A DNA stretch of 64,000 bases, taken from contig NZ_NJIH01000002.1 in the NCBI RefSeq assembly GCF_002209565.1, positions 186,001 through 250,000 of the forward strand. Direction: 5' to 3'. The stretch's first letter is position 1, and each line of letters opens with the position of its first letter. Of this stretch, positions 57,241 through 64,000 are shown in pieces. Position numbers and translations under genes: made by a program. The notes under the pieces are model-generated. The model was not told the origin of the DNA, did not search any database, and was given only the letters and a program-made list of their open reading frames with translations. This DNA comes from Candidimonas nitroreducens (lineage in GTDB: Bacteria > Pseudomonadota > Gammaproteobacteria > Burkholderiales > Burkholderiaceae_B).

Positions 57241-57675
57241 ATGAGCTTACACAGGGTCAAAGTGCGCCTGCAAAACAGCCGGCTTCAGGCGACGCTGGCG
57301 GCCGCCGCGGCATGGCCGCTGCTATCGATGCCCGCGATGGCGGGCCAGCTGATCTATACCCCGGTGAACCCGTCTTTCGGGGGCAATCCGCTGAACGGCT
57401 CATACATGCTGCAAAGCGCCCAGGCGCAGAAGCGCTACCCCTACCCGCTGGACGATCTGGACACCCCCGACAGCAGCGACCTGAAAATCCTCAACGCGGG
57501 CGACTATCCCATCATCCAGGTAGGCAGCAAAGTCTATATTTACGATCCGGGCAAGAGCCGCTGGATGCCTTTCGACACCGGTAGCGTCGAGGCTACCAGC
57601 GGCACATCCACCAGCGCGAGCACGAGCACGGCGACCCAGAGTTCGCCGGCCATCGACAGCGGGGTGTTGCAATGA
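57241..57675 (+). CDS. csgF: Curli assembly protein CsgF
   Basis: Outer-membrane-facing protein that anchors fibres at the CsgG pore, 144 residues. The signal peptide ends near residue 35 (AMA). The mature N-terminus GQLIYTPVNPSFGGNPLNG is the conserved CsgG-binding stretch, which fixes the identity. After it the sequence is short and unusual: a Tyr/Pro-rich middle, KVYIYDPGKSRWMPF, and a Ser/Thr-rich tail. Starts right after the csgE stop, with GAGGAG at the end of csgE as ribosome-binding site, and overlaps csgG by 4 bp. Confidence 0.88.
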   Translation: MSLHRVKVRLQNSRLQATLAAAAAWPLLSMPAMAGQLIYTPVNPSFGGNPLNGSYMLQSAQAQKRYPYPLDDLDTPDSSDLKILNAGDYPIIQVGSKVYIYDPGKSRWMPFDTGSVEATSGTSTSASTSTATQSSPAIDSGVLQ

Positions 57676-58622
57676 ACACGCTCGCGATGCCTACGCCCCC
57701 TGCATGCTTACGCCCCGCCCGCCTCTGCGTCGTCGGACTGGCAGCGCTGGCGCTGTCCGCCTGCGCCCTGCAGCAGCCGGCGAACGTGTCGAACCAGGCG
57801 CAACTGGCGCCGGCCACGCCGTCGACGGTCGACCTGATGCGGCTGCCGCCGCCGCGGAAGAAGATCGTAGCGGCCGTCTACGGCTTCCGCGACGAAACCG
57901 GGCAATACAAGCCGTCGCCGGACAGCTCGTTTTCCACAGCGGTAACGCAAGGGGCCGCCTCCATGCTGATGAAGGCGCTGAAGGATTCGGGCTGGTATAT
58001 CCCGGTAGAGCGTGAAGGCCTGCAGTCGCTGCTGACCGAGCGCCGGGTGCTGCGCGCGGTCGACGAGCACCCGGAAAACGGCGCGCAGCGCGGCCAGGTA
58101 CCCAACCTCTTGCCCGCGACCATCATCCTGGAAGGCGGCATTATCGCCTACGACAGCAATGCCCGCACCGGCGGCCTGGGGGCGCAGTTCCTGGGCATAG
58201 GCTTGTCGACCAAGTACAGCGTCGATCAGGTCACCGTCAATCTGCGCGCGGTCGACGTTTCCACCGGCGCCATCCTGAACAGCGTCTCCACCACCAAAAC
58301 CATTTATTCGTACGAGCTGCACCCCAGCTATTTCCGCTTCGTCAATTACTACGACCTGCTGGAAATCGAAGGGGGCTACACCCACAACGAGCCGGCGCAG
58401 ATCGCGGTCAAGGAAGCCATCGATGCCGCCGTCATGCACCTGACGGTGCAGGGCCTCAAGGACAGGCAATGGAGCCTGAAAAACCCCAGCGACTGGAATA
58501 ACCCATTGATCCAGCGCTATCTGCAAGCCGAGAAGGAATACACCGTAACCGTCACGCCGCGCCAGTCTGCCCAGGCCGGCACGGCATCCACCGCGACCAA
58601 CAGCCAGACGAGCGTGCAGTAA
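57672..58622 (+). CDS. csgG: Curli secretion channel lipoprotein CsgG
   Basis: Forms the nonameric outer-membrane pore through which curlin subunits leave the cell. The 316-residue product has a lipobox LALSAC with C31 as the lipidated residue. Core CsgG features follow: KKIVAAVYGFRDETGQYKPS, EGLQSLLTERRVLR, TIILEGGIIAYDSNARTGG, VNLRAVDVSTGAILNSVSTTKTIYSY. The C-terminal tail is Thr/Ser/Gln-rich and longer than in E. coli (277 residues). ATGA overlap with csgF couples the two. Confidence 0.94.
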   Translation: MNTLAMPTPPACLRPARLCVVGLAALALSACALQQPANVSNQAQLAPATPSTVDLMRLPPPRKKIVAAVYGFRDETGQYKPSPDSSFSTAVTQGAASMLMKALKDSGWYIPVEREGLQSLLTERRVLRAVDEHPENGAQRGQVPNLLPATIILEGGIIAYDSNARTGGLGAQFLGIGLSTKYSVDQVTVNLRAVDVSTGAILNSVSTTKTIYSYELHPSYFRFVNYYDLLEIEGGYTHNEPAQIAVKEAIDAAVMHLTVQGLKDRQWSLKNPSDWNNPLIQRYLQAEKEYTVTVTPRQSAQAGTASTATNSQTSVQ

Positions 58623-58661
58623 GGCCGCAAGCGCCACCGCCCGGTAAATCAGGAGTCTGCC

Positions 58662-59210
58662 ATGAAGCAACCGTTACTCACCGCGATGCATCTGCCCACC
58701 AGGCGCAGCCTGGCTCTGGGGATCTTCGCCCTACTGGCCGCCGCCCCTTTCGCCGGCCAGGCCGCCAACCTCGATCTGGCGGCCCCGCCGGAACTGCCGC
58801 CGGCCGAACTCGGTTCGACCTCGCTGCGTGCGGCATCGGTGCAACAGGGCGGCTTCAACACCAGCCGCATCGCCCAGCAGGGTTCGAGCGAATCCGCCTT
58901 CGTCAACCAGCAAGGCGGCAACAACAGTGCCTCGATATCGCAAACGGGCGCGCAGAACCTGGCGATCGCCGCCCAATACGGCACCGGGAACCAGGCCCTG
59001 ATCACGCAAGTCGGCAATAACGACACGGCCATCGCCAACCAGGTCGGCGCGAACAATCTGGCGGTGATCGGGCAATACACCAGCAACGCCAGTTCGACGG
59101 TGAACCAATTCGGCAACATGAACCAGGCCACGGTACGGCAGACGACGCCGGGCTCCACGGCCCCGGTCTTCCAATTCGGCGACCACCTGAAGCTGACGGT
59201 CGTTAGATAG
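58662..59210 (+). CDS. csgB: Curlin subunit, CsgB-like (nucleator)
   Basis: Secreted amyloid subunit of 182 residues. The signal peptide (RSLALGIFALLAAAPFAGQA) is followed by a Pro-rich lead (APPELPPAEL) and then curlin repeats of about 22 residues with the Gln-X-Gly-X-Asn spacing (ISQTGAQNLAIAAQYGTGN, ITQVGNNDTAIANQVG). The last repeat ends in the non-repeat FGDHLKLTVVR, which is basic, as in nucleator CsgB. First subunit gene after csgG, 39 bp on. Calling it CsgB rather than a second CsgA is inferred from order and tail. Confidence 0.82.
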   Translation: MKQPLLTAMHLPTRRSLALGIFALLAAAPFAGQAANLDLAAPPELPPAELGSTSLRAASVQQGGFNTSRIAQQGSSESAFVNQQGGNNSASISQTGAQNLAIAAQYGTGNQALITQVGNNDTAIANQVGANNLAVIGQYTSNASSTVNQFGNMNQATVRQTTPGSTAPVFQFGDHLKLTVVR

Positions 59211-59318
59211 CACCGGCTCCGGCAGGGCCGCCGACTCTTCTGCAAAACCCGGTCCGAGACCGCCGGGCGGCGCATTTCTTTATCAGGTCTTGTCGACTTT
59301 CACAGAAGGAGCATCACC

Positions 59319-59930
59319 ATGAAAACCCAACTTTGCGCATTGGCATCCGGTCTTGCCCTGGCTTTTGCCGGGGCCGCGGCATACGCCGGCAGTACGGCGG
59401 ACACCTATCAAAGCGGCTTCAACAACGACGCGTCCATTACCCAGGCGTACAACACGGCGGCGACTGCCAGCATCGTGCAGGAAGGCAACCAGAACGTCGC
59501 CAGCGCGGATCAGACCAATGTACATGGGAAGGCTGACATCTATCAGGCCGGCTTCAACAACTCGGCCAAGGTAGAACAACAAAGCACCGGCGCCAACTCC
59601 AAGATCGTCCAGCAAGGCGATCAGAACGTCGCCAGCACGGATCAACGGTACGGCTACGCACAGTACGCCGACATCTACCAGTCCGGCTTCAACAACAGCG
59701 CCAAGGCCACTCAGTCGAGTGTCGCCTATGCCGAATCCCAGATCATCCAGCAAGGCAACCAAAACGTCGCCAACACGAGCCAGAAGAATGGCTGGGATCA
59801 AGAAGCCAAGATCTACCAGGCCGGCTTCAACAACTCGGCGGCCATCACCCAGACGGGAGCGTTCCTGACCGCCTCGACGGTGCAACAAGGCAACCAGAAC
59901 GTCAGCACCATCACCCAGAAGGGTTGGTAA
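59319..59930 (+). CDS. csgA: Major curlin subunit, CsgA-like
   Basis: Secreted amyloid protein of 203 residues. The signal peptide ends after AYA (near residue 23). Four double repeats begin at residues 28, 73, 118 and 164 (period 45-46): first half (D/K)IYQ(A/S)GFNNSA, second half I(V/I)QQGNQNVA. Glu/Asp are rare and Gln, Asn, Ala and Tyr dominate. SD AAGGAG lies 6 nt before ATG 59319. The repeats also match at DNA level (about 135-138 bp), so copy number could change. The next gene is a CsgC homologue, after a strong hairpin. Confidence 0.88.
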   Translation: MKTQLCALASGLALAFAGAAAYAGSTADTYQSGFNNDASITQAYNTAATASIVQEGNQNVASADQTNVHGKADIYQAGFNNSAKVEQQSTGANSKIVQQGDQNVASTDQRYGYAQYADIYQSGFNNSAKATQSSVAYAESQIIQQGNQNVANTSQKNGWDQEAKIYQAGFNNSAAITQTGAFLTASTVQQGNQNVSTITQKGW

Positions 59931-59953
59931 ACCCCTGGCCCTGCGGGGCCGCA

Positions 59954-59989
59954 GTCCCGCGGAAGGCCGCTACCGGCCTACCGCGGGAC
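59954..59989 (+). terminator. Strong hairpin after csgA
   Basis: GTCCCGCGG and CCGCGGGAC form a 9-bp perfect stem, with an inner stem AGGCCG/CGGCCT, 23 nt after the csgA stop. No U-run follows. It is more like a 3' protector or attenuator that keeps csgA mRNA abundant relative to csgC and pga mRNA. Confidence 0.6.
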
Positions 59990-60015
59990 ACCGAAGCATA
60001 AAAACGGGAGGCTCC

Positions 60016-60333
60016 ATGATCACCGCCGATGTCAATCTGCAGGTATGGCTGGATACCGTGCCCGGCACTCGACCCAGCGTCGTCGTGCCCTACGTGCAAA
60101 GCCGCGCGGACGATACCGTGCAGTACCGGCTGAGCGCCACCCGGCAGGGGAGCAGCGGCTCTTCCACCGTCCGGCAAAGCGGCGATCTGAGGCTGCGGGC
60201 CAATACTCCCACGGCGCTGACGCGATTCTCCCTTTCCGTGGGGCAACGCGACCAATGCCGGATCGAACTGATTCTGTACGCCAACGGCAAGCCGGCCGGC
60301 ACCTATCGGTTCGACTGTCCACGCAATCCATAG
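60016..60333 (+). CDS. csgC: CsgC/CsgH-like curli inhibitor
   Basis: Small immunoglobulin-like protein of 105 residues related to CsgC, which stops curlin from aggregating too early. The conserved stretch SATRQGSSGSSTVRQ then LRANTPTALTRFSLSV matches E. coli CsgC in order and wording. Unlike E. coli CsgC it has no signal peptide from this start and lacks the CxC pair, having single Cys in DQCRIEL and FDCPRNP. GGGAGG lies upstream of ATG 60016. 54 bp before pgaA, so it joins the csg and pga parts. Confidence 0.78.
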   Translation: MITADVNLQVWLDTVPGTRPSVVVPYVQSRADDTVQYRLSATRQGSSGSSTVRQSGDLRLRANTPTALTRFSLSVGQRDQCRIELILYANGKPAGTYRFDCPRNP

Positions 60334-60387
60334 TGAACGTGCAACACCCCGAATCCGGCAATCCCATGACCGACCCCGAGGCCAGCC

Positions 60388-62835
60388 GTGTCCATACGCC
60401 CGTTACCCCTCGTATTAGCAGTTTGTGCCGCATTGATGCTGCCGGGCATGGCCGCGTGCGCACAGCCGCAAGACTACGACAGCTTGATACGGCGTGCGCG
60501 CAACGGCGATTATCAGCCCGCCCTGTCCATGTTGGTGCAGCGCCTGCAGCATACGCCGGGCGACCGCCGGGCACTTGCCGACTACCTGCTCATCTCGGAC
60601 TGGGCCGGCCACAGCCAGGCCATTGTCCAGGCCTACGAACAGGCCGGTTCTCCCAATAATCTCCCGCCTCAGGCCCTGGGCGCGGTGGCGCGAGCCTACC
60701 GCGACACGCATCGCTGGGGCGAAGCCCTTGCCCTGTACAGCAGCGCGGAACGCCGCTATCCGGGACAGGCCGCTTTCGCATACGGGTACGTCATGACTCT
60801 GGCCGACGCGGGGCGCACCGCAGCCGCCGTCCAGCAAGGCACTCGGCTGGTTGCCGCGCACGCCGATAGCGCCGACAGCCATCTTGCATTGAGCTACGCA
60901 TACCAGCGCGCGGGGCAGCCCTATGCGGCGCTGGCGCAGGCCTCGTGGGCCTACGACCTGGCGCCGCACAAGCCCTATGTGATACGGGCGTATATCCTGG
61001 CCCAGCAAGAAGCACAGCTGCCGCGGGCGGCGCTGGGCATGGCGCAGGCCCACCCTGGCATATTGCAAGCGGCCCAGACCCGTTCCCTGCAGGCCGATGC
61101 GGCCGCTCAACTTACCCGGGCGGCCGCAACCGAATCCCGCGGCGGCGCCAACCGCTATGCGCTGGCGGATCAGGCCCTGGCCACGTACGACCGCCTCATC
61201 CCCGAGTGGAAAGCCCTGGGGCCGGCCGCGCGGGCCGATGTCGAACGCATCGAAGCCGACCGGCTGCAGGCCCTCGCCGCCCGCCACCGCATGGCGGAAC
61301 TCGTCGCCAGCTACGAAGCCATGCAGGCGGCCGGCCAGAAGGTTCCGAGCTATGTGCTGAGCGACGTCGCGACAGCCTATCTGTCCATGCACCGCCCTGA
61401 AATCGCCACCCGCCTGTTCCGCCAGGCCACGGAACCGGGCAAGGGCCGCGATGCCATGCCCAGCATGGAAGAACGCACGGGCCTGTTCTATGCCCTGACC
61501 GAGTCCGGCCAGACCGAGGCCGCCAACACCGAACTGGATCAGGCGCTGCGCCAACAACCCACCTGGGTCTATCACAAGGGCGACCCGCTGCGCAACGCCA
61601 ACTCCGCCAAACTGGACGCCGCGCTGACCCGGGCCCTGGGCACGCTGTATGAAGGCCAAACCCTGCAGGCGCAGGCCGAACTGGACAATATGGTAAGCCT
61701 GGCGCCGGGCAATACCGGCCTGCGCACGGCCCGTTCCCAGGCCTATCGCGCCCGCGCCCTGCCCCGCCTGGCCGAGCGCGACTTGAAGATCGCCGAAACC
61801 CAGGCGCCTCGCTCCATCGACGTAGAAGTCAACCAGGCCGAAACGGCACTGGCCCTGCAGGAGTGGCGCCAGGCGAAGCTGCTGCGCGACGACCTGGTGG
61901 CCCGTGCGCCGGAAAACTCATCCGTGCAGCGTCTGGCGCGGGAATGGCAGGTGCACGATATGGCCGAATTGCGCGTCACCGCCAGCCGCGGCGTGTCCAC
62001 CAACAACCCGGCGTTGGGCAGCCGCGACTGGAATCTCGACAGCGTGCTGTATACGCCGCCCATAGCCGAAAACTGGCGCGCCTTCGCCGGAGCGGGCTAT
62101 TCCGAAGGCGAATTCGAGGAAGGCAAGGGCTATTACGGCTGGACGCGCGCGGGCGTGGAATGGCGCGGCCGCGACCTCACCGCGCAGGCCGAAATATCGG
62201 GCAACCGCTACGGCTATGGCACCCGCACCGGCGCCGCGATCACAGCGGCCGTAGATCTGGACGACCACTGGCAGATCGGCGCCGGCGCCGCCCTGCTGTC
62301 GCGCGACACGCCGTTGCGGGCGCTCAAGCACGACATCACTTCCAACAGCCTGAACGCGTCGCTGCGCTGGCGCGGCGACGAACGCCGCGAGTGGACGCTG
62401 AGAGTGGCGCCGTCCTTTTTCTCGGACGGCAATAATCGCCTGGAGCTCGGCTTGAACGGCCGCCAGCGCCTGTACACCAGCCCCAAGGTTCAGGTCGATG
62501 CGCTGCTGGATCTGTCCGCCTCCCACAACACGGCCGACGATGCCGTGTACTTCAACCCCAAATCCGACCTGACCATTCTGCCCGCCCTGCAAATCACGCA
62601 CACCTTGTACCAGCGCTACGAGCAGCGCTGGGATCAGCAGTTTCTGGCGGCGGCCGGCACCTATACGCAGCAGCATCACGGCACCGGCGGCATCTACACC
62701 CTGGGCTACGGCCAGCGCTACCAGTTCAATGATGTTCTGGATGTCGGCTTCATGGTCTCGGCTACGTCGCGACCCTATGACGGGCAGCGCGAGCGGGACT
62801 TCAACTTCACCGTCAACATGACGTACCGGTTCTGA
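60388..62835 (+). CDS. pgaA: Poly-N-acetylglucosamine export outer-membrane protein PgaA/BpsA
   Basis: Outer-membrane porin that exports de-N-acetylated PNAG. The 815 residues consist of a signal peptide (cut near residue 26, ACA), a periplasmic TPR superhelix to about residue 545 (DYDSLIRRARNGDYQPALSML, DSHLALSYAYQRAGQPYAALAQ and later repeats), and a 16-stranded barrel that ends NFTVNMTYRF with a terminal Phe. The start codon is GTG at 60388 with GAGG 5 nt upstream. Follows the CsgC-like gene; precedes pgaB by 11 bp. Confidence 0.93.
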   Translation: MSIRPLPLVLAVCAALMLPGMAACAQPQDYDSLIRRARNGDYQPALSMLVQRLQHTPGDRRALADYLLISDWAGHSQAIVQAYEQAGSPNNLPPQALGAVARAYRDTHRWGEALALYSSAERRYPGQAAFAYGYVMTLADAGRTAAAVQQGTRLVAAHADSADSHLALSYAYQRAGQPYAALAQASWAYDLAPHKPYVIRAYILAQQEAQLPRAALGMAQAHPGILQAAQTRSLQADAAAQLTRAAATESRGGANRYALADQALATYDRLIPEWKALGPAARADVERIEADRLQALAARHRMAELVASYEAMQAAGQKVPSYVLSDVATAYLSMHRPEIATRLFRQATEPGKGRDAMPSMEERTGLFYALTESGQTEAANTELDQALRQQPTWVYHKGDPLRNANSAKLDAALTRALGTLYEGQTLQAQAELDNMVSLAPGNTGLRTARSQAYRARALPRLAERDLKIAETQAPRSIDVEVNQAETALALQEWRQAKLLRDDLVARAPENSSVQRLAREWQVHDMAELRVTASRGVSTNNPALGSRDWNLDSVLYTPPIAENWRAFAGAGYSEGEFEEGKGYYGWTRAGVEWRGRDLTAQAEISGNRYGYGTRTGAAITAAVDLDDHWQIGAGAALLSRDTPLRALKHDITSNSLNASLRWRGDERREWTLRVAPSFFSDGNNRLELGLNGRQRLYTSPKVQVDALLDLSASHNTADDAVYFNPKSDLTILPALQITHTLYQRYEQRWDQQFLAAAGTYTQQHHGTGGIYTLGYGQRYQFNDVLDVGFMVSATSRPYDGQRERDFNFTVNMTYRF

Positions 62836-62846
62836 GGCAGGACGCC

Positions 62847-64000
62847 ATGAGCTTGTTCACCCTACGCCGAGCCCTGAATCTGATCCCAGCCGTGCTGTGC
62901 TGCTGCCTGGCGCTGCTGGCCGGCTGCGCCCGCGACATCCCGGCTTTCGTGCCCCCCGCGGAACGGCCTGTATCGCGCACTGACCAGGCATGGCCGCACA
63001 ATCGCATACTGGCTCTGGCCTACCACGATGTCGAAGACAGCGATCCCGACCAGCGCTATCTGGCGGTGCGTACCGACCTGCTGGCCGCACAACTGAAATG
63101 GCTGCGCGACAACGGCTACCAGGCCGTGTCCGTCGACCAGATCCTGGCGGCCCACCGGGGCGGCAAGCCTTTGCCGCCCAAGGCGGTGCTGCTCAGCTTC
63201 GACGACGGCTACAGCAGTTTCTACACCCGGGTGCTGCCGATTCTGAAAGCCATGAACTGGCCCGCCATCTGGGCGCCGGTGGGCCGCTGGATCGACACCC
63301 CCGCCGATCAGCCCGTGATGTTCGGCAACGTAGCCACCCCGCGCCAGCGCTTCGCCACCTGGGACGACGTACGGCGGGCCGCCCGATCGGGGCTGGTGGA
63401 GATCGCCTCGCATACCGACGACCTGCATTTCGGCATCCCCGCCAACCCCCAAGGCAATCAAGAACCGGCGGCGACCAGCCACCGCTACGACGCCCGGACG
63501 CATTCCTATGAAACAGATGCCCAGTACCGGCGGCGCATCGACAATGACGTGCAGCGCATCACCCGGAAAATCCGCCAGGTCACCGGCAAGGCACCGCGGG
63601 TGTGGGTCTGGCCCTACGGGGCGGCCAACGGCATAGCGCTGCAGATCATTCGCCGCCACGGATACCAGATGGCTCTGACGCTGGATGGCGGCCTGGGCGA
63701 CACGGACAGGCTGATGTCCATGCCGCGCATGCTGGTGGCGGACTCGCCCAATATGGCCGAATTCGCGCGCTCGGTGCTGGCCACCGAGTCGCAGGGGAAT
63801 TTCCGCGTGGCACAGGTGGATCTGGACTATGTCTACGACCCCGATCCCGCGCAAATGGATGAGAATCTGGGTGCCCTGGTGCAGCGCATCGCCGATATGC
63901 AGATCAGCGCCGTCTTTCTGCAGGCCTATGCCGACCCCAAGGGCGACGGCCTGGCGCGCGAGGTCTATTTCCCCAACCACTGGCTGCCGATGCGTGCCGA
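62847..64000 (+). CDS. pgaB: PNAG de-N-acetylase lipoprotein PgaB/BpsB (partial)
   Basis: Periplasmic lipoprotein that removes some acetyl groups from PNAG, which is needed for export. The lipobox is LALLAGC with C27. The polysaccharide deacetylase domain has LAYHDVED (H60, D61), SFDDGY (D119, D120) and ASHTDDLHFG (H189, H194), equal to the metal site of E. coli PgaB. About 384 codons are visible and the glycoside-hydrolase-like C-terminal domain begins before the right edge cuts the gene. pgaC and pgaD should follow. Confidence 0.93.
   Translation, partial: MSLFTLRRALNLIPAVLCCCLALLAGCARDIPAFVPPAERPVSRTDQAWPHNRILALAYHDVEDSDPDQRYLAVRTDLLAAQLKWLRDNGYQAVSVDQILAAHRGGKPLPPKAVLLSFDDGYSSFYTRVLPILKAMNWPAIWAPVGRWIDTPADQPVMFGNVATPRQRFATWDDVRRAARSGLVEIASHTDDLHFGIPANPQGNQEPAATSHRYDARTHSYETDAQYRRRIDNDVQRITRKIRQVTGKAPRVWVWPYGAANGIALQIIRRHGYQMALTLDGGLGDTDRLMSMPRMLVADSPNMAEFARSVLATESQGNFRVAQVDLDYVYDPDPAQMDENLGALVQRIADMQISAVFLQAYADPKGDGLAREVYFPNHWLPMRA

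Noticed and set aside
59400-59930. Regular repeats that could suggest CRISPR
   Set aside because: They are in-frame coding repeats of a curlin protein with a period of about 135 bp, not direct repeats with unique spacers.

Overview
The window reads as chromosome of a GC-rich betaproteobacterium of the family Alcaligenaceae, most like Bordetella or Achromobacter. The reasons are the gene families and their order (gltIJKL, nadE-glnB, surE-pcm-nlpD), two Bug-type tripartite-tricarboxylate binding proteins without a cognate permease nearby, and a PgaA/BpsA-PgaB/BpsB polysaccharide locus. This placement is inference from family recognition; no search was run. No rRNA, tRNA, CRISPR array, insertion sequence or prophage was found.

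Bases 1-41600 are mainly core genome: ppiD (cut by the left edge), rRNA and tRNA modification genes (rlmJ, rluF-like, rlmD, tsaD, tadA), ubiC, the glutamate/aspartate ABC transporter gltIJKL, the nitrogen regulator glnB beside nadE, argH, a Spy-like chaperone, surE-pcm-nlpD with a DEDDy exonuclease where rpoS often sits, plsY, a purine permease, a thioredoxin, a YbiT-type ABC-F protein, a Phd/VapC toxin-antitoxin pair, ldcA, the NAD(P)HX repair enzyme, ABC and MFS transporters, yajQ, a GntR-controlled divergon and two tandem short-chain dehydrogenases.

Bases 41600-56450 are accessory catabolism. A minus-strand operon (Bug protein, gamma-glutamyltransferase homologue, ThDP enzyme, class-III aminotransferase) lies divergent to an IclR regulator. 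A translationally coupled pair (N-carbamoyl amidohydrolase and 2,3-diaminopropionate ammonia-lyase) lies divergent to an Lrp/AsnC regulator, across a hexanucleotide tandem repeat. A compact set (Bug protein, enolase-superfamily enzyme, 2-hydroxyacid dehydrogenase, GntR regulator) starts from a good sigma70-like promoter overlaid by three exact-period 14-bp operator repeats. Its base composition looks less GC-rich than its surroundings, by eye.

Bases 56700-64000 hold the most striking region: a co-directional run csgE-csgF-csgG-csgB-csgA-csgC joined directly to pgaA-pgaB (cut by the right edge). Amyloid curli export and assembly genes therefore sit in what looks like one transcription unit with the poly-N-acetylglucosamine export machinery, which would couple the protein and polysaccharide parts of a biofilm matrix. 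No csgD-type regulator is present in the window.
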